A stretch of 64,000 bases of DNA from Thiodiazotropha sp040793985 (GTDB taxonomy: Bacteria > Pseudomonadota > Gammaproteobacteria > Chromatiales > Chromatiaceae). The notes under the pieces are model-generated. The model worked only from the letters and a program-made list of their open reading frames with translations. It did no database searches and had not been told where the DNA came from. The position numbers and the translations under genes are program-made. Positions 18,355 through 27,559 of this stretch are shown here, piece by piece. Every line of letters starts with the position of its first letter. Position 1 is the first letter of the stretch. Location of the stretch: contig JBFNJI010000025.1 in the NCBI GenBank assembly GCA_040793985.1, positions 52,379 to 116,378 on the forward strand, in the 5' to 3' direction.

Positions 18355-19059
18355 CTACTCCTTGAGTTTGATCTTCAGTTTGCCCTCTTCGACACGCATA
18401 TTCTCGACACCATCGGCAAAGCCGGCCCAAAAGCCCTGTTGATCACCAAATTCGCTGATCAGGTCGATATTCTTGATGCCGCCCAGCCAGGCGTTGGGAA
18501 TGGGTACGCCCATGATGCTCACACCTTTTAGGATCACCACGGGTTTGGCATTGCGGAATGCCATCTCGATGCCGGTGGAGACCCGCAGGGTCTTGCCTCC
18601 CAGGATGGGGAAATCCTTATCGACCGGCACCAGCAATCGCGCGCTCACCAGGTCATCGCCCAGATCGATGGCGAGTCTCTTTGCCAGGTCCTGGTTGTTG
18701 GCCACGATGGCATTGAGTTCCCTTTCACTGAAATTGACCTCGCGCTTGGCGCCGGCTTCGCTGTATTTCTCAGGCCTGAGCCACTGCTCATCGCTCTCCT
18801 TAGTTTGAGATTGCCGGGCGCTCTCTGAAGCGGTGTCTGGTTGGTAGCCCAATTGCCTGAGTTTACCGTTGAGCACCTGTTGCTCGGCTTGAGAGAGTTG
18901 CACCGGGGTAAAGTCCCTGGCGTAGATATAGGTACGCAATGCCCAGTATGTGACAGCGGCTGTGACCAGTATGGTTGCCAATACGATCCACAGGATATGG
19001 ATGCCACGTAGCCCGCTCTTTGGTGCAGGACCTTCTAATTGCTCTGTACTTGTTGTCAT
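18355..19059 (-). CDS. Single-pass membrane-anchored protein of unknown function
   Basis: About 234 residues: a cytoplasmic N-terminus, one transmembrane helix (HILWIVLATILVTAAVTYWAL), then a periplasmic part with a charged linker and a beta-rich C-terminal domain (VSTGIEMAFRNAKPVVILKG ... GKLKIKLKE). The C-terminal half resembles lipid-binding or LptC/LEA-type beta architecture only loosely; I do not assign a family. ATG 19059 is chosen; an in-frame ATG 12 bases upstream is equally possible. It is convergent with the zinc operon and divergent from the beta-CASP gene. Confidence 0.6.
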   Translation of the reverse strand: MTTSTEQLEGPAPKSGLRGIHILWIVLATILVTAAVTYWALRTYIYARDFTPVQLSQAEQQVLNGKLRQLGYQPDTASESARQSQTKESDEQWLRPEKYSEAGAKREVNFSERELNAIVANNQDLAKRLAIDLGDDLVSARLLVPVDKDFPILGGKTLRVSTGIEMAFRNAKPVVILKGVSIMGVPIPNAWLGGIKNIDLISEFGDQQGFWAGFADGVENMRVEEGKLKIKLKE

Positions 19060-19262
19060 CACCACCACCATCCGGAGTGTTTGATTGATGCTATACCCTC
19101 TAAATGGTAAGTATACGCCGCATACGCCAATACGAATGTTTAAAAATTGTCGCTGTTTTCCGAATAGTGGGTGCGTCGCTCCCGCTTCATGATAAGCTGT
19201 TGATTTGACCTCTCAAATCTTTTGAACAATGGCATCTAAGAATACCAAAAGGGCGGACTTCC

Positions 19263-20654
19263 ATGCAGATTGAATTCTATGGCGCAACCAGCGGGATTAC
19301 CGGCTCCTGTCATATTCTCCGTGCCAATGGGGAGACGGTTCTGCTCGATTGCGGATTGATTCAGGGACGCAGGGAGGAGATGGAAAAGAATCGCCGGCCC
19401 TTTCCCTTCTCCCCGGGTGAGATCAGCGCGGTGGTCCTCAGTCATGGCCATATCGATCATTCGGGACGCATCCCGCTGCTGGTGAAGCAGGGCTACCAGG
19501 GACCGATCTACGCGCAGAACGCCACCATGGAACTTTGCGACATCATGCTGCAGGACTCGGCCTATCTCCAGGAGAAGGATGCGCAGTATGAGAACAAGTG
19601 GCGCAAGCGCAAGGGCAAGCCTTTCATCGATCCCCTCTATACCGTTGCCGATGCCAGGGATGCCCTGAACAACATTGTGGGCATGAAATACAGGGAGAAG
19701 CGGGAGATCCTGCCGGGCATCTCGATTCGCTTTCAGGACGCGGGGCATATCCTCGGTTCATCCAGCGTGGAGGTCTGGCTGAACGAGAATGGCAAACAGA
19801 GAAAGATTGTCTTCAGTGGTGATCTGGGTCAGTACGACACCCCCATACTCAACGATCCCGCGGCGATCGGCGGGGCGGACCATGTCATCGTCGAGAGCAC
19901 CTATGGCAATCGTCGCCACCGGGATCGTCAGGGCACTATTGACGAAATCGGTGAGATCATCCGTGAGGCGGCCCATCAGCGGGGCAACCTGCTGATCCCC
20001 GCCTTCTCCATCGGACGCAGCCAGGAGATCCTCTACTACCTGGGGAAGTACTACGACGAGTGGGATCTGGGGCGTTGGCAGGTCTTTCTCGACAGTCCGA
20101 TGGCGATCAGGGCGAGCAAGGTCTATTGGGACTACCCCCACCTCTATGACGAGGAGGCGACCAAACTGCGCAAGAAGATCAACGAGATGCCCCATCTGCA
20201 GAATCTTAGACTGACCGAATCCCCGCAGGAGTCGATGGCGATCAATCGCATCAAGAGCGGGGCGATCATCATCTCCGCCAGCGGCATGCTCACCGGCGGC
20301 CGTATCATCCATCATGTCAAACACAATATCTCCCGTTCGGGGGCGCACATCATGATCGTGGGCTATCAGGCCAACGGTACCCTGGGGCGGGCGCTGGTGG
20401 ATGGCAAATCCCCGGTGCGGATCCATGGAGAGCACTACCGGGTCAAAGCGAAGGTCCATACCGTGGGCGGACTCTCCGCGCATGCCGATGTGGACGACCT
20501 GATTCGATGGCTCGGCAGTTTCAAAAAGCCTGTTCCGCATGTTCACGTCGTGCATGGGGAGCCCGATTCGAAACGGGATTTTCGCGACAGGGTGTCATCG
20601 GATCTTGGCTTCAAGGCCACTGTGCCCGAGCCGGGTGACCTCCTTGAGTTGTAG
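19263..20654 (+). CDS. Beta-CASP metallo-beta-lactamase-fold hydrolase (RNA-processing type)
   Basis: A 463-residue MBL-fold enzyme. The metal motif is SHGHIDHSGRIP (HxHxDH), with later ligands in DAGHILGS and FSGDLGQ. The beta-CASP insertion spans roughly 190-390, and the C-terminal RNA-specificity part holds GGLSAHAD and HVVHGEPDS. This arrangement is that of CPSF73/YsiA-like ribonucleases, which act as zinc-dependent RNA endo- or exonucleases. ATG 19263 lies directly before the conserved IEFYGATSGITGSCH strand. The substrate is unknown. Its end converges with the dihaem cytochrome gene, only 45 bases away. Confidence 0.88.
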   Translation: MQIEFYGATSGITGSCHILRANGETVLLDCGLIQGRREEMEKNRRPFPFSPGEISAVVLSHGHIDHSGRIPLLVKQGYQGPIYAQNATMELCDIMLQDSAYLQEKDAQYENKWRKRKGKPFIDPLYTVADARDALNNIVGMKYREKREILPGISIRFQDAGHILGSSSVEVWLNENGKQRKIVFSGDLGQYDTPILNDPAAIGGADHVIVESTYGNRRHRDRQGTIDEIGEIIREAAHQRGNLLIPAFSIGRSQEILYYLGKYYDEWDLGRWQVFLDSPMAIRASKVYWDYPHLYDEEATKLRKKINEMPHLQNLRLTESPQESMAINRIKSGAIIISASGMLTGGRIIHHVKHNISRSGAHIMIVGYQANGTLGRALVDGKSPVRIHGEHYRVKAKVHTVGGLSAHADVDDLIRWLGSFKKPVPHVHVVHGEPDSKRDFRDRVSSDLGFKATVPEPGDLLEL

Positions 20655-20699
20655 TCGTGGTGACCAGCAGTAGGGGTAGAGAATCACCCGTTGTGCGAT

Positions 20700-21446
20700 T
20701 CAATTATCGGCAGAAGTTTGGGGTGACTGCATATATTTGCTCGGTCGATAGCGCGGGAAGTCCCGGTTACGCCAATCCTTCGGTGCCAGTTTCTCTTCGG
20801 GCGGCTTCAGACGGGAGATATAGTCCATCACGGCAGCGATGTCGCGAGAGGAGAAATGCTGGGCCTGTTTGACCATTTTCTTGTCCGCATTGCGTCTGCG
20901 CCCGTCGCGAATCCATCTGAACTGGCGCATGAGGTATTGATAGTGCTGGCCTTGGAGCAAGGGGAAATGCTCGTCCACTATCCCTTCGGCCTGCTTGCCA
21001 TGACATTCGGCGCACTCCTCCCTGTAGATCGTTTCACCGCGTGCCAGGTCCGTGCCCGAACCGACCCCGTTGTTGCGGGTCATGGGCAGCTTGGCGATGT
21101 AGGCGCTGACATCGGCGATCTCCTGCAGCGAAAGGAGTTCGAGCATGGTGAAAGGGAGCATTGTGGGGTTATCCCGGTTGCGCGCGCGAATATCGGCCAG
21201 CTGTTTAATGATAACCTTTCTCAACTGGCCGGCTATCTGCGGGTAGTAGCCGCTGACGCTGCCCCAGCCTTCCGGCTGATGGCAGACGACGCAGACACGG
21301 TAGACTGTTTTGCCGTTTTCGATATCGGGAGTCAGTTCCATGGCACGCTCCAGCTCCTCGGCGGCCCGTTGTGGGTTATCCGCATTGGCTATGCCAAATA
21401 GGTTGGCAAGAATGAACAGGATTATGAAAATAGCACGGTGGTCCAT
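20700..21446 (-). CDS. Dihaem cytochrome c, c4-like
   Basis: A 248-residue periplasmic protein with a signal peptide ending near GIANAD. Two class-I cytochrome domains follow: haem motif CVVCH (about residue 52) with a distal Met region near TMLPFTML, and CAECH (about 144) with a region near KKMVKQAQHFS. The two-domain layout is that of cytochrome c4, an electron donor to terminal oxidases or a partner of periplasmic dehydrogenases. A C-terminal extension of about 40 residues rich in Arg and Pro is unusual. It stands alone, facing the beta-CASP gene, and precedes the sugar transporter operon on the same strand without overlap. Confidence 0.85.
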   Translation of the reverse strand: MDHRAIFIILFILANLFGIANADNPQRAAEELERAMELTPDIENGKTVYRVCVVCHQPEGWGSVSGYYPQIAGQLRKVIIKQLADIRARNRDNPTMLPFTMLELLSLQEIADVSAYIAKLPMTRNNGVGSGTDLARGETIYREECAECHGKQAEGIVDEHFPLLQGQHYQYLMRQFRWIRDGRRRNADKKMVKQAQHFSSRDIAAVMDYISRLKPPEEKLAPKDWRNRDFPRYRPSKYMQSPQTSADN

Positions 21447-21577
21447 AGGATTATCCGCTCGAACTGAGTGTCGTTTTATGTGTTTTGCAGCTGGCCTTGA
21501 TTAATTTCCTACATAAACTGAAAACAATCAAGTCGTCAGGGACCTGATAATGGATCGGAAGTTACCCCGATCGGCCG

Positions 21578-22726
21578 TCAGTTGATTGCCTTACCCTGCG
21601 GATCGAACAGACACAGGTTTCGGAGATCGAAATTTATGAATACCGGTTCCCCGGTCCTGAATTGGTGGTGGCCGGGCAGTAGCACACTCAAGGATCCGGG
21701 TTGATTCAGCGGAAATGATCGATCCGGACTGCTCTGGAGCTCGGTCTCCAGCGCTGATTCGAGATGCACGATTGTCTCATGACCCAGCGACTCAACCGCG
21801 GTGACCCGGGCCGGCAGGTTACCCTCGGGTTGTTCCCGGACGATACGGATTGCACCGGGTCGAATTCCCGCAACAAGCGTCTGGTCGAGGTATCTGTCGA
21901 GAGAAGTGTATCGTTTAACTACCTCTCCTGGCAGTGGCAGACGCATCGGTCCCCACTGCAACAGGGTATCGCCCTGGTCGCGGAGCAGCAGTCCGCGGAT
22001 GAGATTCATGCCTGGCGATCCGATAAAACCGGCGACAAACGTATTCGCGGGACGCTCGTAGATCTCTTGAGGTTGAGCTACCTGCTGCAATCGACCGCCA
22101 TTGATGACGGCAATGCGTTGGCCCAGTGTCATGGCCTCGGCCTGGTCATGGGTGACATATAGCGTCGTGATCGCGAGTTCACCCTGTAAGCGCATGATTT
22201 CTGAACGAATCTGTACGCGCAAGCGTGCATCGAGATTGGAAAGCGGCTCGTCCATCAGGAACAGATCGGCCCTGCGTATGATGGCGCGGCCCATTGCCAC
22301 GCGTTGACGCTGTCCGCCTGACAAGGCCTTGGGTTTGCGTTCGAGGAGCGGGACGAGGTCGAGCATCTCCGCGATTTGCAATATCCGGCGGTTGATATCG
22401 GCGGCTGAAAGCCTTTGCATACGCAGCGGAAATGCCAGGTTCCCACGCACTGTCATGTGGGGGTAGAGGGCGTAGTTTTGAAATACCATGGCCAGGTTCC
22501 GCTGTTGTGCCGGGATCCGGTTGACTACCCGCCCGCCGATGCGGATCTCACCTGAACTGATCTCCTCCAGTCCCGCCGCCATTCGCAGCAGCGTGGACTT
22601 GCCGCAGCCCGAGGGGCCGACAAGCACCATCAGCTCGCCATCGCTCACGTTCAGATTCAGGTCGTGCACGGCTTCGGCGCCGCTGTCAAAGCGTTTGCTG
22701 ACATTGATGAATTCGATCGATGCCAT
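21578..22726 (-). CDS. CUT1-type sugar ABC transporter ATPase (UgpC/MalK-like)
   Basis: A 382-residue ATPase with Walker A GPSGCGKST, signature LSGGQRQRVAMGRA and Walker B LFLMDEPLSNLD. A C-terminal TOBE regulatory region of about 130 residues follows (RPGAIRIV, ARVTAVESLGHETIVHL), typical of MalK/UgpC. ATG 22726 is chosen because the ATPase fold begins there; the frame runs upstream over the permease gene but is not coding. It is the last gene of a four-gene transporter operon, two bases after the permease stop. The imported sugar or glycerol-phosphate compound cannot be inferred. Confidence 0.88.
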   Translation of the reverse strand: MASIEFINVSKRFDSGAEAVHDLNLNVSDGELMVLVGPSGCGKSTLLRMAAGLEEISSGEIRIGGRVVNRIPAQQRNLAMVFQNYALYPHMTVRGNLAFPLRMQRLSAADINRRILQIAEMLDLVPLLERKPKALSGGQRQRVAMGRAIIRRADLFLMDEPLSNLDARLRVQIRSEIMRLQGELAITTLYVTHDQAEAMTLGQRIAVINGGRLQQVAQPQEIYERPANTFVAGFIGSPGMNLIRGLLLRDQGDTLLQWGPMRLPLPGEVVKRYTSLDRYLDQTLVAGIRPGAIRIVREQPEGNLPARVTAVESLGHETIVHLESALETELQSSPDRSFPLNQPGSLSVLLPGHHQFRTGEPVFINFDLRNLCLFDPQGKAIN

Positions 22727-22728
22727 GC

Positions 22729-23562
22729 TCAGCCCTTGATCGCCGAGCTGGCGACGCCACGAACGAACCAGCGTTGAAAAACGATAAACAGCAGCAATAC
22801 CGGGAGCACCATCATTACCCCGAATGCAAGGATATCCCCCCAATGGAGGGGGGGCAGAGTGAAAAAGCTGGCGATTGCCACCGGCAACGGGCGTACTGAA
22901 GGCCCTATGGTCACCATCATTGGCCAGAGATAACTGCCCCACCAGGTGAGAAAGGTGAGAATGGCGACGCTGGCAAAGACCGGCTTGGCATTGGGCGCGA
23001 TAATAGTGAAAAAAATACGCAATGTGGATGCGCCATCGAGACGTGCGGCCTCTTCGAGTTCTTTGGGCATGCCGATAAAGAAACTGTAGAAGAGATAGAT
23101 GGAGAGGGCGTTGGCGATGAATGGAAGTATCTGTATGGCATAGGTATCGCGCAGGCCGAGAATGGATGCTCCGTAGAAGAGGGGTACGGCGATGACCTCG
23201 AATGGCAGAATCATCAGTGCCAAGACCAGATTGAAGAGCAGGTCCCGTCCGCGCCACTGCAGGCGGGCGAAGGCATAGGCTGCCAATGAATTCACCACCA
23301 GGCCACAGATGACGATGCAACCGGTGATGAACAGCGAATTGAAGAAGAAGCGATGGAATTCGCTGCGGCGAAACACATCTCTATAGTTCTGCAGGGATAG
23401 GTCATGGGGCAGGAATGCGCTCAGGGAGCCGCTCTCCAACAATACCCTGTGGTCCGCTTTCAGACTGCCGAGGAGCATCATCAGCAGGGGCACGATGAAG
23501 AGTACCGCCAATCCCAGCAGCAACAGAAAGCCCAATATCGCCGGGCCTGGCCTGGTTCTCAT
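22729..23562 (-). CDS. CUT1-type sugar ABC permease (UgpE/MalG-like)
   Basis: A 277-residue permease with six hydrophobic segments. The EAA coupling motif reads ELEEAARLDGASTLRIFFTIIAP, cut here to its recognisable core EEAARLDGA. The N-terminal cytoplasmic part is short and basic, as in MalG/UgpE relatives. Its ATG overlaps the stop of the upstream permease by four bases (ATGA-type), indicating translational coupling. With the partner permease it forms the heterodimeric inner-membrane channel. Confidence 0.88.
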   Translation of the reverse strand: MRTRPGPAILGFLLLLGLAVLFIVPLLMMLLGSLKADHRVLLESGSLSAFLPHDLSLQNYRDVFRRSEFHRFFFNSLFITGCIVICGLVVNSLAAYAFARLQWRGRDLLFNLVLALMILPFEVIAVPLFYGASILGLRDTYAIQILPFIANALSIYLFYSFFIGMPKELEEAARLDGASTLRIFFTIIAPNAKPVFASVAILTFLTWWGSYLWPMMVTIGPSVRPLPVAIASFFTLPPLHWGDILAFGVMMVLPVLLLFIVFQRWFVRGVASSAIKG

Positions 23563-24461
23563 GTGACCTCCCGCTCCTGATGTGTGAAGCGGCGCTGCAG
23601 CCAGGTGACAATCAGGACGAGGAGAAAGAAGACCACCGTCATGGCGCTGGCGAGTGCGACCTGTTGGCGGGTAAAGGCGGCCTGTACCGTTTCATAGATC
23701 ATCGTGGTTGTGGCGTTTTCGGGGCCACCGCGGGTCATGATCTGCACCTGGTCGAAGAGGCGAAAGGCGAGAATGGTGGTGACCAGCATGACGAAGATCA
23801 ATGGGTTGCGCAGTTGGGGCAGGGTGATGTGCAAAAGCTGTCGCCAGCGTCCGGCGCCATCCAGGGCTGCGGCTTCATAGAGGGCATGAGGAATGCCCTG
23901 CAGACCGGCGAGGAGGATTACCATCTGAAATCCCACCCCCTGCCAGATCGAAAGCAGCATGATTGCGGGCATGGCGAGCAGCGGATCGCGGAGAAAGTCC
24001 CTGCTCTCCCAGATACCAAAGCTCGTCCAGTGGAGAAAGGCATTCATCATACCATTCGGACCGGGGGCATAGATCAGGGTCCAGACCACCGCCACCAGGG
24101 ACATGGGAAAGACCACCGGCATAAAGAAGAGGGTGCGAAAGGCGACAGTCCCCGGCAGTCCGCGATTGAGCAACAGCGCCAGGGCCAGGGCAAGCGCCGT
24201 CTGCAAAGGGACCACTACAGCCGCGAAAAGGAGATTGTTAAGCAACGCGCGCGTGAAATCGGGATCCTTGAGGATATAGAGAAACTGTTCGAAGCCGACG
24301 AACCTCAACGCCAGCGGCGAACCCAGCCGGAGGTCGGTAAATGCAAGCACCAGGGCGGTGACGAACGGGAGCAGGATAAACAGCAGCAGTCCGAGCAGAG
24401 CGGGTATAACCAGCAGCAGGGCTGGTTTCGTCTGATCATTGAACCTATGGTGCCTGTTCAA
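23559..24461 (-). CDS. CUT1-type sugar ABC permease (UgpA/MalF-like)
   Basis: A 300-residue permease with six hydrophobic helices. The coupling loop has the EAA-type core YEAAALDGAGRWRQ, followed by ITLPQLRNPL. The first helix (PALLLVIPALLGLLLFILLP) is characteristic of the UgpA side of these transporters. It overlaps the substrate-binding protein gene at its start by four bases and the second permease at its end, so the four genes form one tight operon. Confidence 0.88.
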   Translation of the reverse strand: MNRHHRFNDQTKPALLLVIPALLGLLLFILLPFVTALVLAFTDLRLGSPLALRFVGFEQFLYILKDPDFTRALLNNLLFAAVVVPLQTALALALALLLNRGLPGTVAFRTLFFMPVVFPMSLVAVVWTLIYAPGPNGMMNAFLHWTSFGIWESRDFLRDPLLAMPAIMLLSIWQGVGFQMVILLAGLQGIPHALYEAAALDGAGRWRQLLHITLPQLRNPLIFVMLVTTILAFRLFDQVQIMTRGGPENATTTMIYETVQAAFTRQQVALASAMTVVFFLLVLIVTWLQRRFTHQEREVT

Positions 24462-25783
24462 GGCTGTTGCTCTCCAGGCGATGGATAGCCTCGGTTGTCT
24501 GCGATTTCACGATCGATTTTTTTAACCGCACTGTTGAGTGCGGCGGCTACCTCGCCTCCGCTACGGACGCGATCTATAATCCGCTGGAACTCCGCCGAGA
24601 TGACCGGATAGGCCGGGGTGCGCGGGCGGGGAATCCCGTGACCGTTGGCGAGTTGCGCGTAGAAGAGATGCAGGGGTCCCCCGGGCCGGTAGAGGGAAGA
24701 GACCTCGATTGCGGAGTGAGTGGCGGGGACCGCGCTGTTGGCGTTGGCCATTGCCAGCACCTCTTCGGTGGTGAGCAGAAAGGCGATGAACTCAGCGGCC
24801 AGTTCCGGTCTTCCGGCATGCGCGGTGATCGCCCAACACCATGATCCCATGCCGGTGGTGCTGCCGGTGCCGAAATCGGGCAGGGGCAGCAGCAGGAGAT
24901 CGTCTCCCAGACTCGAGCGGTATTGCTGATAGTTCCAGTGACCGCCCAAGGCCAGGGCCACGCGTCGGTTGCTGAATGCCGCATCGTCGATGTTGGGATC
25001 GATGCGGTTATCCTTTATCCACTCTTGAAGGCGGGTCAAAACAGTTGTGCTCTGTGGCCCATTGAGCACCCCGTCGGCACTGCGCATATGGGTTCTGTCG
25101 ATGAGATCGCCCCCTGCCGATTGCAGCAGGGGTGACAGGCCGTAGGTATACCACTCCCCAGCATAGTTGAGCTTGAGGTCGAGCACCTGTCCATCGGGGT
25201 CCTCCAGGGCCAGTTTTTCCAGCGCGTTTTCGAACTCAGCCAGTGACCAGGGCTGTTGCAGTGTAGGGATGCGCAGTTCTGCACGCTTGAGCTTGGAACG
25301 GTCGGCATAGAGCCCGAGACCGGAATCAAAGACGCCGACCGCCCAAAGGCTGTCGTTATAGCTGCCCTGGGCGATGATCGAGGGAAGCAGATCGGCCACC
25401 AGCTTGTCGTCGAGGAGTCGGTCCAGAGGTTGTAAGTGCCCCTGCCATGCGTATGCGGAGAGAAAGGGGCCGTCCAGCTCGATAAGATCCGGTAATTCGC
25501 CGGCAACGGCTGCGGCCTGGATCTGTGCATTGTAACTCCCTTCGGGTATCAGGGTGAGTACGATCTGGGTATCGGCATGGGCTTGATTGAAGCGGGCGAT
25601 CTGCTGTTGCAGCAAAGCGCGTTCGCTCTCCTGTCCGGCATGGGCCCAGACACTGAGCTTGTTATGGTTGGCTGTCGTTTCCGTGCCCTTTCCGCAACCA
25701 CCTATAAGGATTGTGAGTATAAGGCTAACAGACAGAAACCAAGCAATCTGAAAATTATCTCGTGTGGTGATGTTGATGGCCAT
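24458..25783 (-). CDS. Extracellular sugar-binding lipoprotein (CUT1 family)
   Basis: A 441-residue solute-binding protein, first gene of the transporter operon. A hydrophobic N-terminal segment ends in lipobox LIGGC, so the protein is probably lipid-anchored in the periplasm. The fold is that of family 1 sugar-binding proteins: LSVWAHAGQESE at the start, QIQAAAVAGELPDLIELDGP at the hinge side, and MGSWCWAITAHAGRPELAAEF near the ligand cleft. The ligand is a carbohydrate or polyol by family; nothing in the neighbourhood identifies it. Promoter is expected in the 290 bases to the right. Confidence 0.85.
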   Translation of the reverse strand: MAINITTRDNFQIAWFLSVSLILTILIGGCGKGTETTANHNKLSVWAHAGQESERALLQQQIARFNQAHADTQIVLTLIPEGSYNAQIQAAAVAGELPDLIELDGPFLSAYAWQGHLQPLDRLLDDKLVADLLPSIIAQGSYNDSLWAVGVFDSGLGLYADRSKLKRAELRIPTLQQPWSLAEFENALEKLALEDPDGQVLDLKLNYAGEWYTYGLSPLLQSAGGDLIDRTHMRSADGVLNGPQSTTVLTRLQEWIKDNRIDPNIDDAAFSNRRVALALGGHWNYQQYRSSLGDDLLLLPLPDFGTGSTTGMGSWCWAITAHAGRPELAAEFIAFLLTTEEVLAMANANSAVPATHSAIEVSSLYRPGGPLHLFYAQLANGHGIPRPRTPAYPVISAEFQRIIDRVRSGGEVAAALNSAVKKIDREIADNRGYPSPGEQQP

Positions 25784-26074
25784 TCCGTCTGATTGCGTCT
25801 TTCTGTTGGCAATTATTCATAGCCTACCATACTGTGCGCTTGGTGAAATTTGCTTCAGAGGTCGGGCGTATCGGCTGTATCGTAGTTCGCTGTCGATCCG
25901 CAGATAGGGTTGACTCCCAGCTTGGTGCGATTCGAGACTTGCAGGATAGCGCCAAAACACATTTTCTTTATTTACGGGCATGGCAGGTACAGGATATGAA
26001 ATCGGACGCATGTCATCCCGTCGTTTGCGGGGCTGTGGTGCCGGAACCGGTTAATGATTGGCTAGAGGGACGGC
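25784..26074. other. Intergenic, no gene seen
   Basis: Nearly 300 bases between the sugar-binding protein start and the end of the EAL gene. Small frames here lack ribosome-binding sites. It should contain the promoter of the sugar transporter operon and the end of the EAL transcript; no strong hairpin with a T-run was seen. Confidence 0.35.
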
Positions 26075-27559
26075 TTATGTTGTTTCAACCTGCCACTCTT
26101 CGGTGTGGGAGGCGTTGCCGTATTTGTCGATGAGCTTGTCCAGTGGAAGAGGGCGATCGAAAAAGTAACCCTGAAAATACATTTTCGCATCGAGGCTTTG
26201 CAGTTTTTTCAGAATGAGCTCGCTCTCCACAAATTCCATCACAATGGGTGTAATGCCGAGTGTGTTGGCAATTATTGTTATGGTTTCTATTATTTGAAAC
26301 ACCTTGTGGTCCTGGTCGATCTGCTGTACCAGGCTTCCGTCTATTTTCAATACCTTGACCACGCCTCGCTCGGTCAGGCCGATCAATTGAATGAGATTGG
26401 AATAACCGGAGCCAAAATCATCGAGTGAAAATGCGATCTTGTGCTCGCGTGCCAAATACTCGACTGGGGATGTATCGCCCATGAACAGTTGCTCGGTGAT
26501 TTCAACCACCAGGGAGATATCGTGCCGTTTCAAATCGTGAGAAAGCGTTATCAGGGCCTGGATAATCTCATCGTGTTGGAATGATGTTGGATAGATGTTG
26601 ATACTCAATCTATCGACAACACCACTGAGATGTTCCATGTGGTGGGTGATTTTGTTAATCACAAAATGATCCAGGGCGGTCATCCGATCCTGGTTCTCAA
26701 GGTAACGCAAAAAAGCCTCAGCAGCGAGATACCCACTGTCTGTTGGTGCTCTGACCAACGCCTCGACACTGATCTTGTCGCTCTTCTGCAATCCGATGAT
26801 AGGCTGAAAAAAGACCTCCAATGTGCCCTTGTCCAATGCCATGGAGGCAAAGCTTGCGATGGCCTCGGCTTCAATGGCGGACTGATAGAGGTTTTCCACC
26901 TGTTGTGGTGAAATGAATTCGAAGTTGTGCTTTGATTCATAGAAAGAGAGCTGGCGGAGCATTGTGATTTTTTGTTTTGGATAGTCGTTTAGCGAATTGA
27001 GATTTATCGCCACAGCCCTGCTTTTCATGCCTGCTTCTTTTATCTGTTGCAGAAGAAATGAATGCAGTTCTTGCTCAAGGAAAGCGGGTATGTTGATTGC
27101 TTTGTCAGCCTCCGAGCCTTGGATGAGAATTCGAATCTCATTTTCGTGGGAAAGCATTACGCCATCTAAGCCTTTTTCCAGCAGGCAATCGAGAATTTTC
27201 ACATGTAGAGCATCGAGATTAAGCTTGGGCTTTCCGTTTAGCGTCCATTGCGCCAGCCTTATCGAGAGGAAATAATAGAGTTCCTCGTCTATATCCGACT
27301 TTTGTTCAATATATTCGAAAAAGTACCGCTCTTCATGTTCCTTATATTGCAGTTGCAAGTTCTGAATATTCTGACGCAGTTCCAACACTGCCTGATACAG
27401 CAGTGACCAATGTGACAGTGCTAAGACAAAATCGTTGTCACTGACGAAGGAGAGAATGTATGTAAACTCTTGATGTATTTTTCGATGCGCTAGATATATT
27501 CTCGCATGCTGAGCATCTTTGTCTTGTCCCGTGCTTTGCAGCAACAGTTCAAACTCCAT
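26075..27559 (-). CDS. CZB/EAL phosphodiesterase, 3' part of a gene split by a frame change
   Basis: A 494-codon frame from its first ATG, but the conserved sequence begins earlier: read from about 27600 it gives HLKCRFANWLGK before MEFELLL, the Cys-containing part of a zinc-binding CZB domain, then HRKIHQEF with the two later histidines. A degenerate GGDEF-like region is followed by an EAL domain (about 240-485 of this frame) with intact EALVR, NIYP, EITEQ, DDFGSG and a QGYFFDRP-type end, so it should hydrolyse c-di-GMP. There is no ribosome-binding site at ATG 27559, which argues that it is translated as a fusion with the upstream frame. Confidence 0.75.
   Translation of the reverse strand: MEFELLLQSTGQDKDAQHARIYLAHRKIHQEFTYILSFVSDNDFVLALSHWSLLYQAVLELRQNIQNLQLQYKEHEERYFFEYIEQKSDIDEELYYFLSIRLAQWTLNGKPKLNLDALHVKILDCLLEKGLDGVMLSHENEIRILIQGSEADKAINIPAFLEQELHSFLLQQIKEAGMKSRAVAINLNSLNDYPKQKITMLRQLSFYESKHNFEFISPQQVENLYQSAIEAEAIASFASMALDKGTLEVFFQPIIGLQKSDKISVEALVRAPTDSGYLAAEAFLRYLENQDRMTALDHFVINKITHHMEHLSGVVDRLSINIYPTSFQHDEIIQALITLSHDLKRHDISLVVEITEQLFMGDTSPVEYLAREHKIAFSLDDFGSGYSNLIQLIGLTERGVVKVLKIDGSLVQQIDQDHKVFQIIETITIIANTLGITPIVMEFVESELILKKLQSLDAKMYFQGYFFDRPLPLDKLIDKYGNASHTEEWQVETT

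Noticed and set aside
23580..24488. 302-codon plus-strand frame inside the sugar permease
   Set aside because: Antisense to a permease with clear EAA-type loop; product is Gln/Gly/His-rich and shadow-like.
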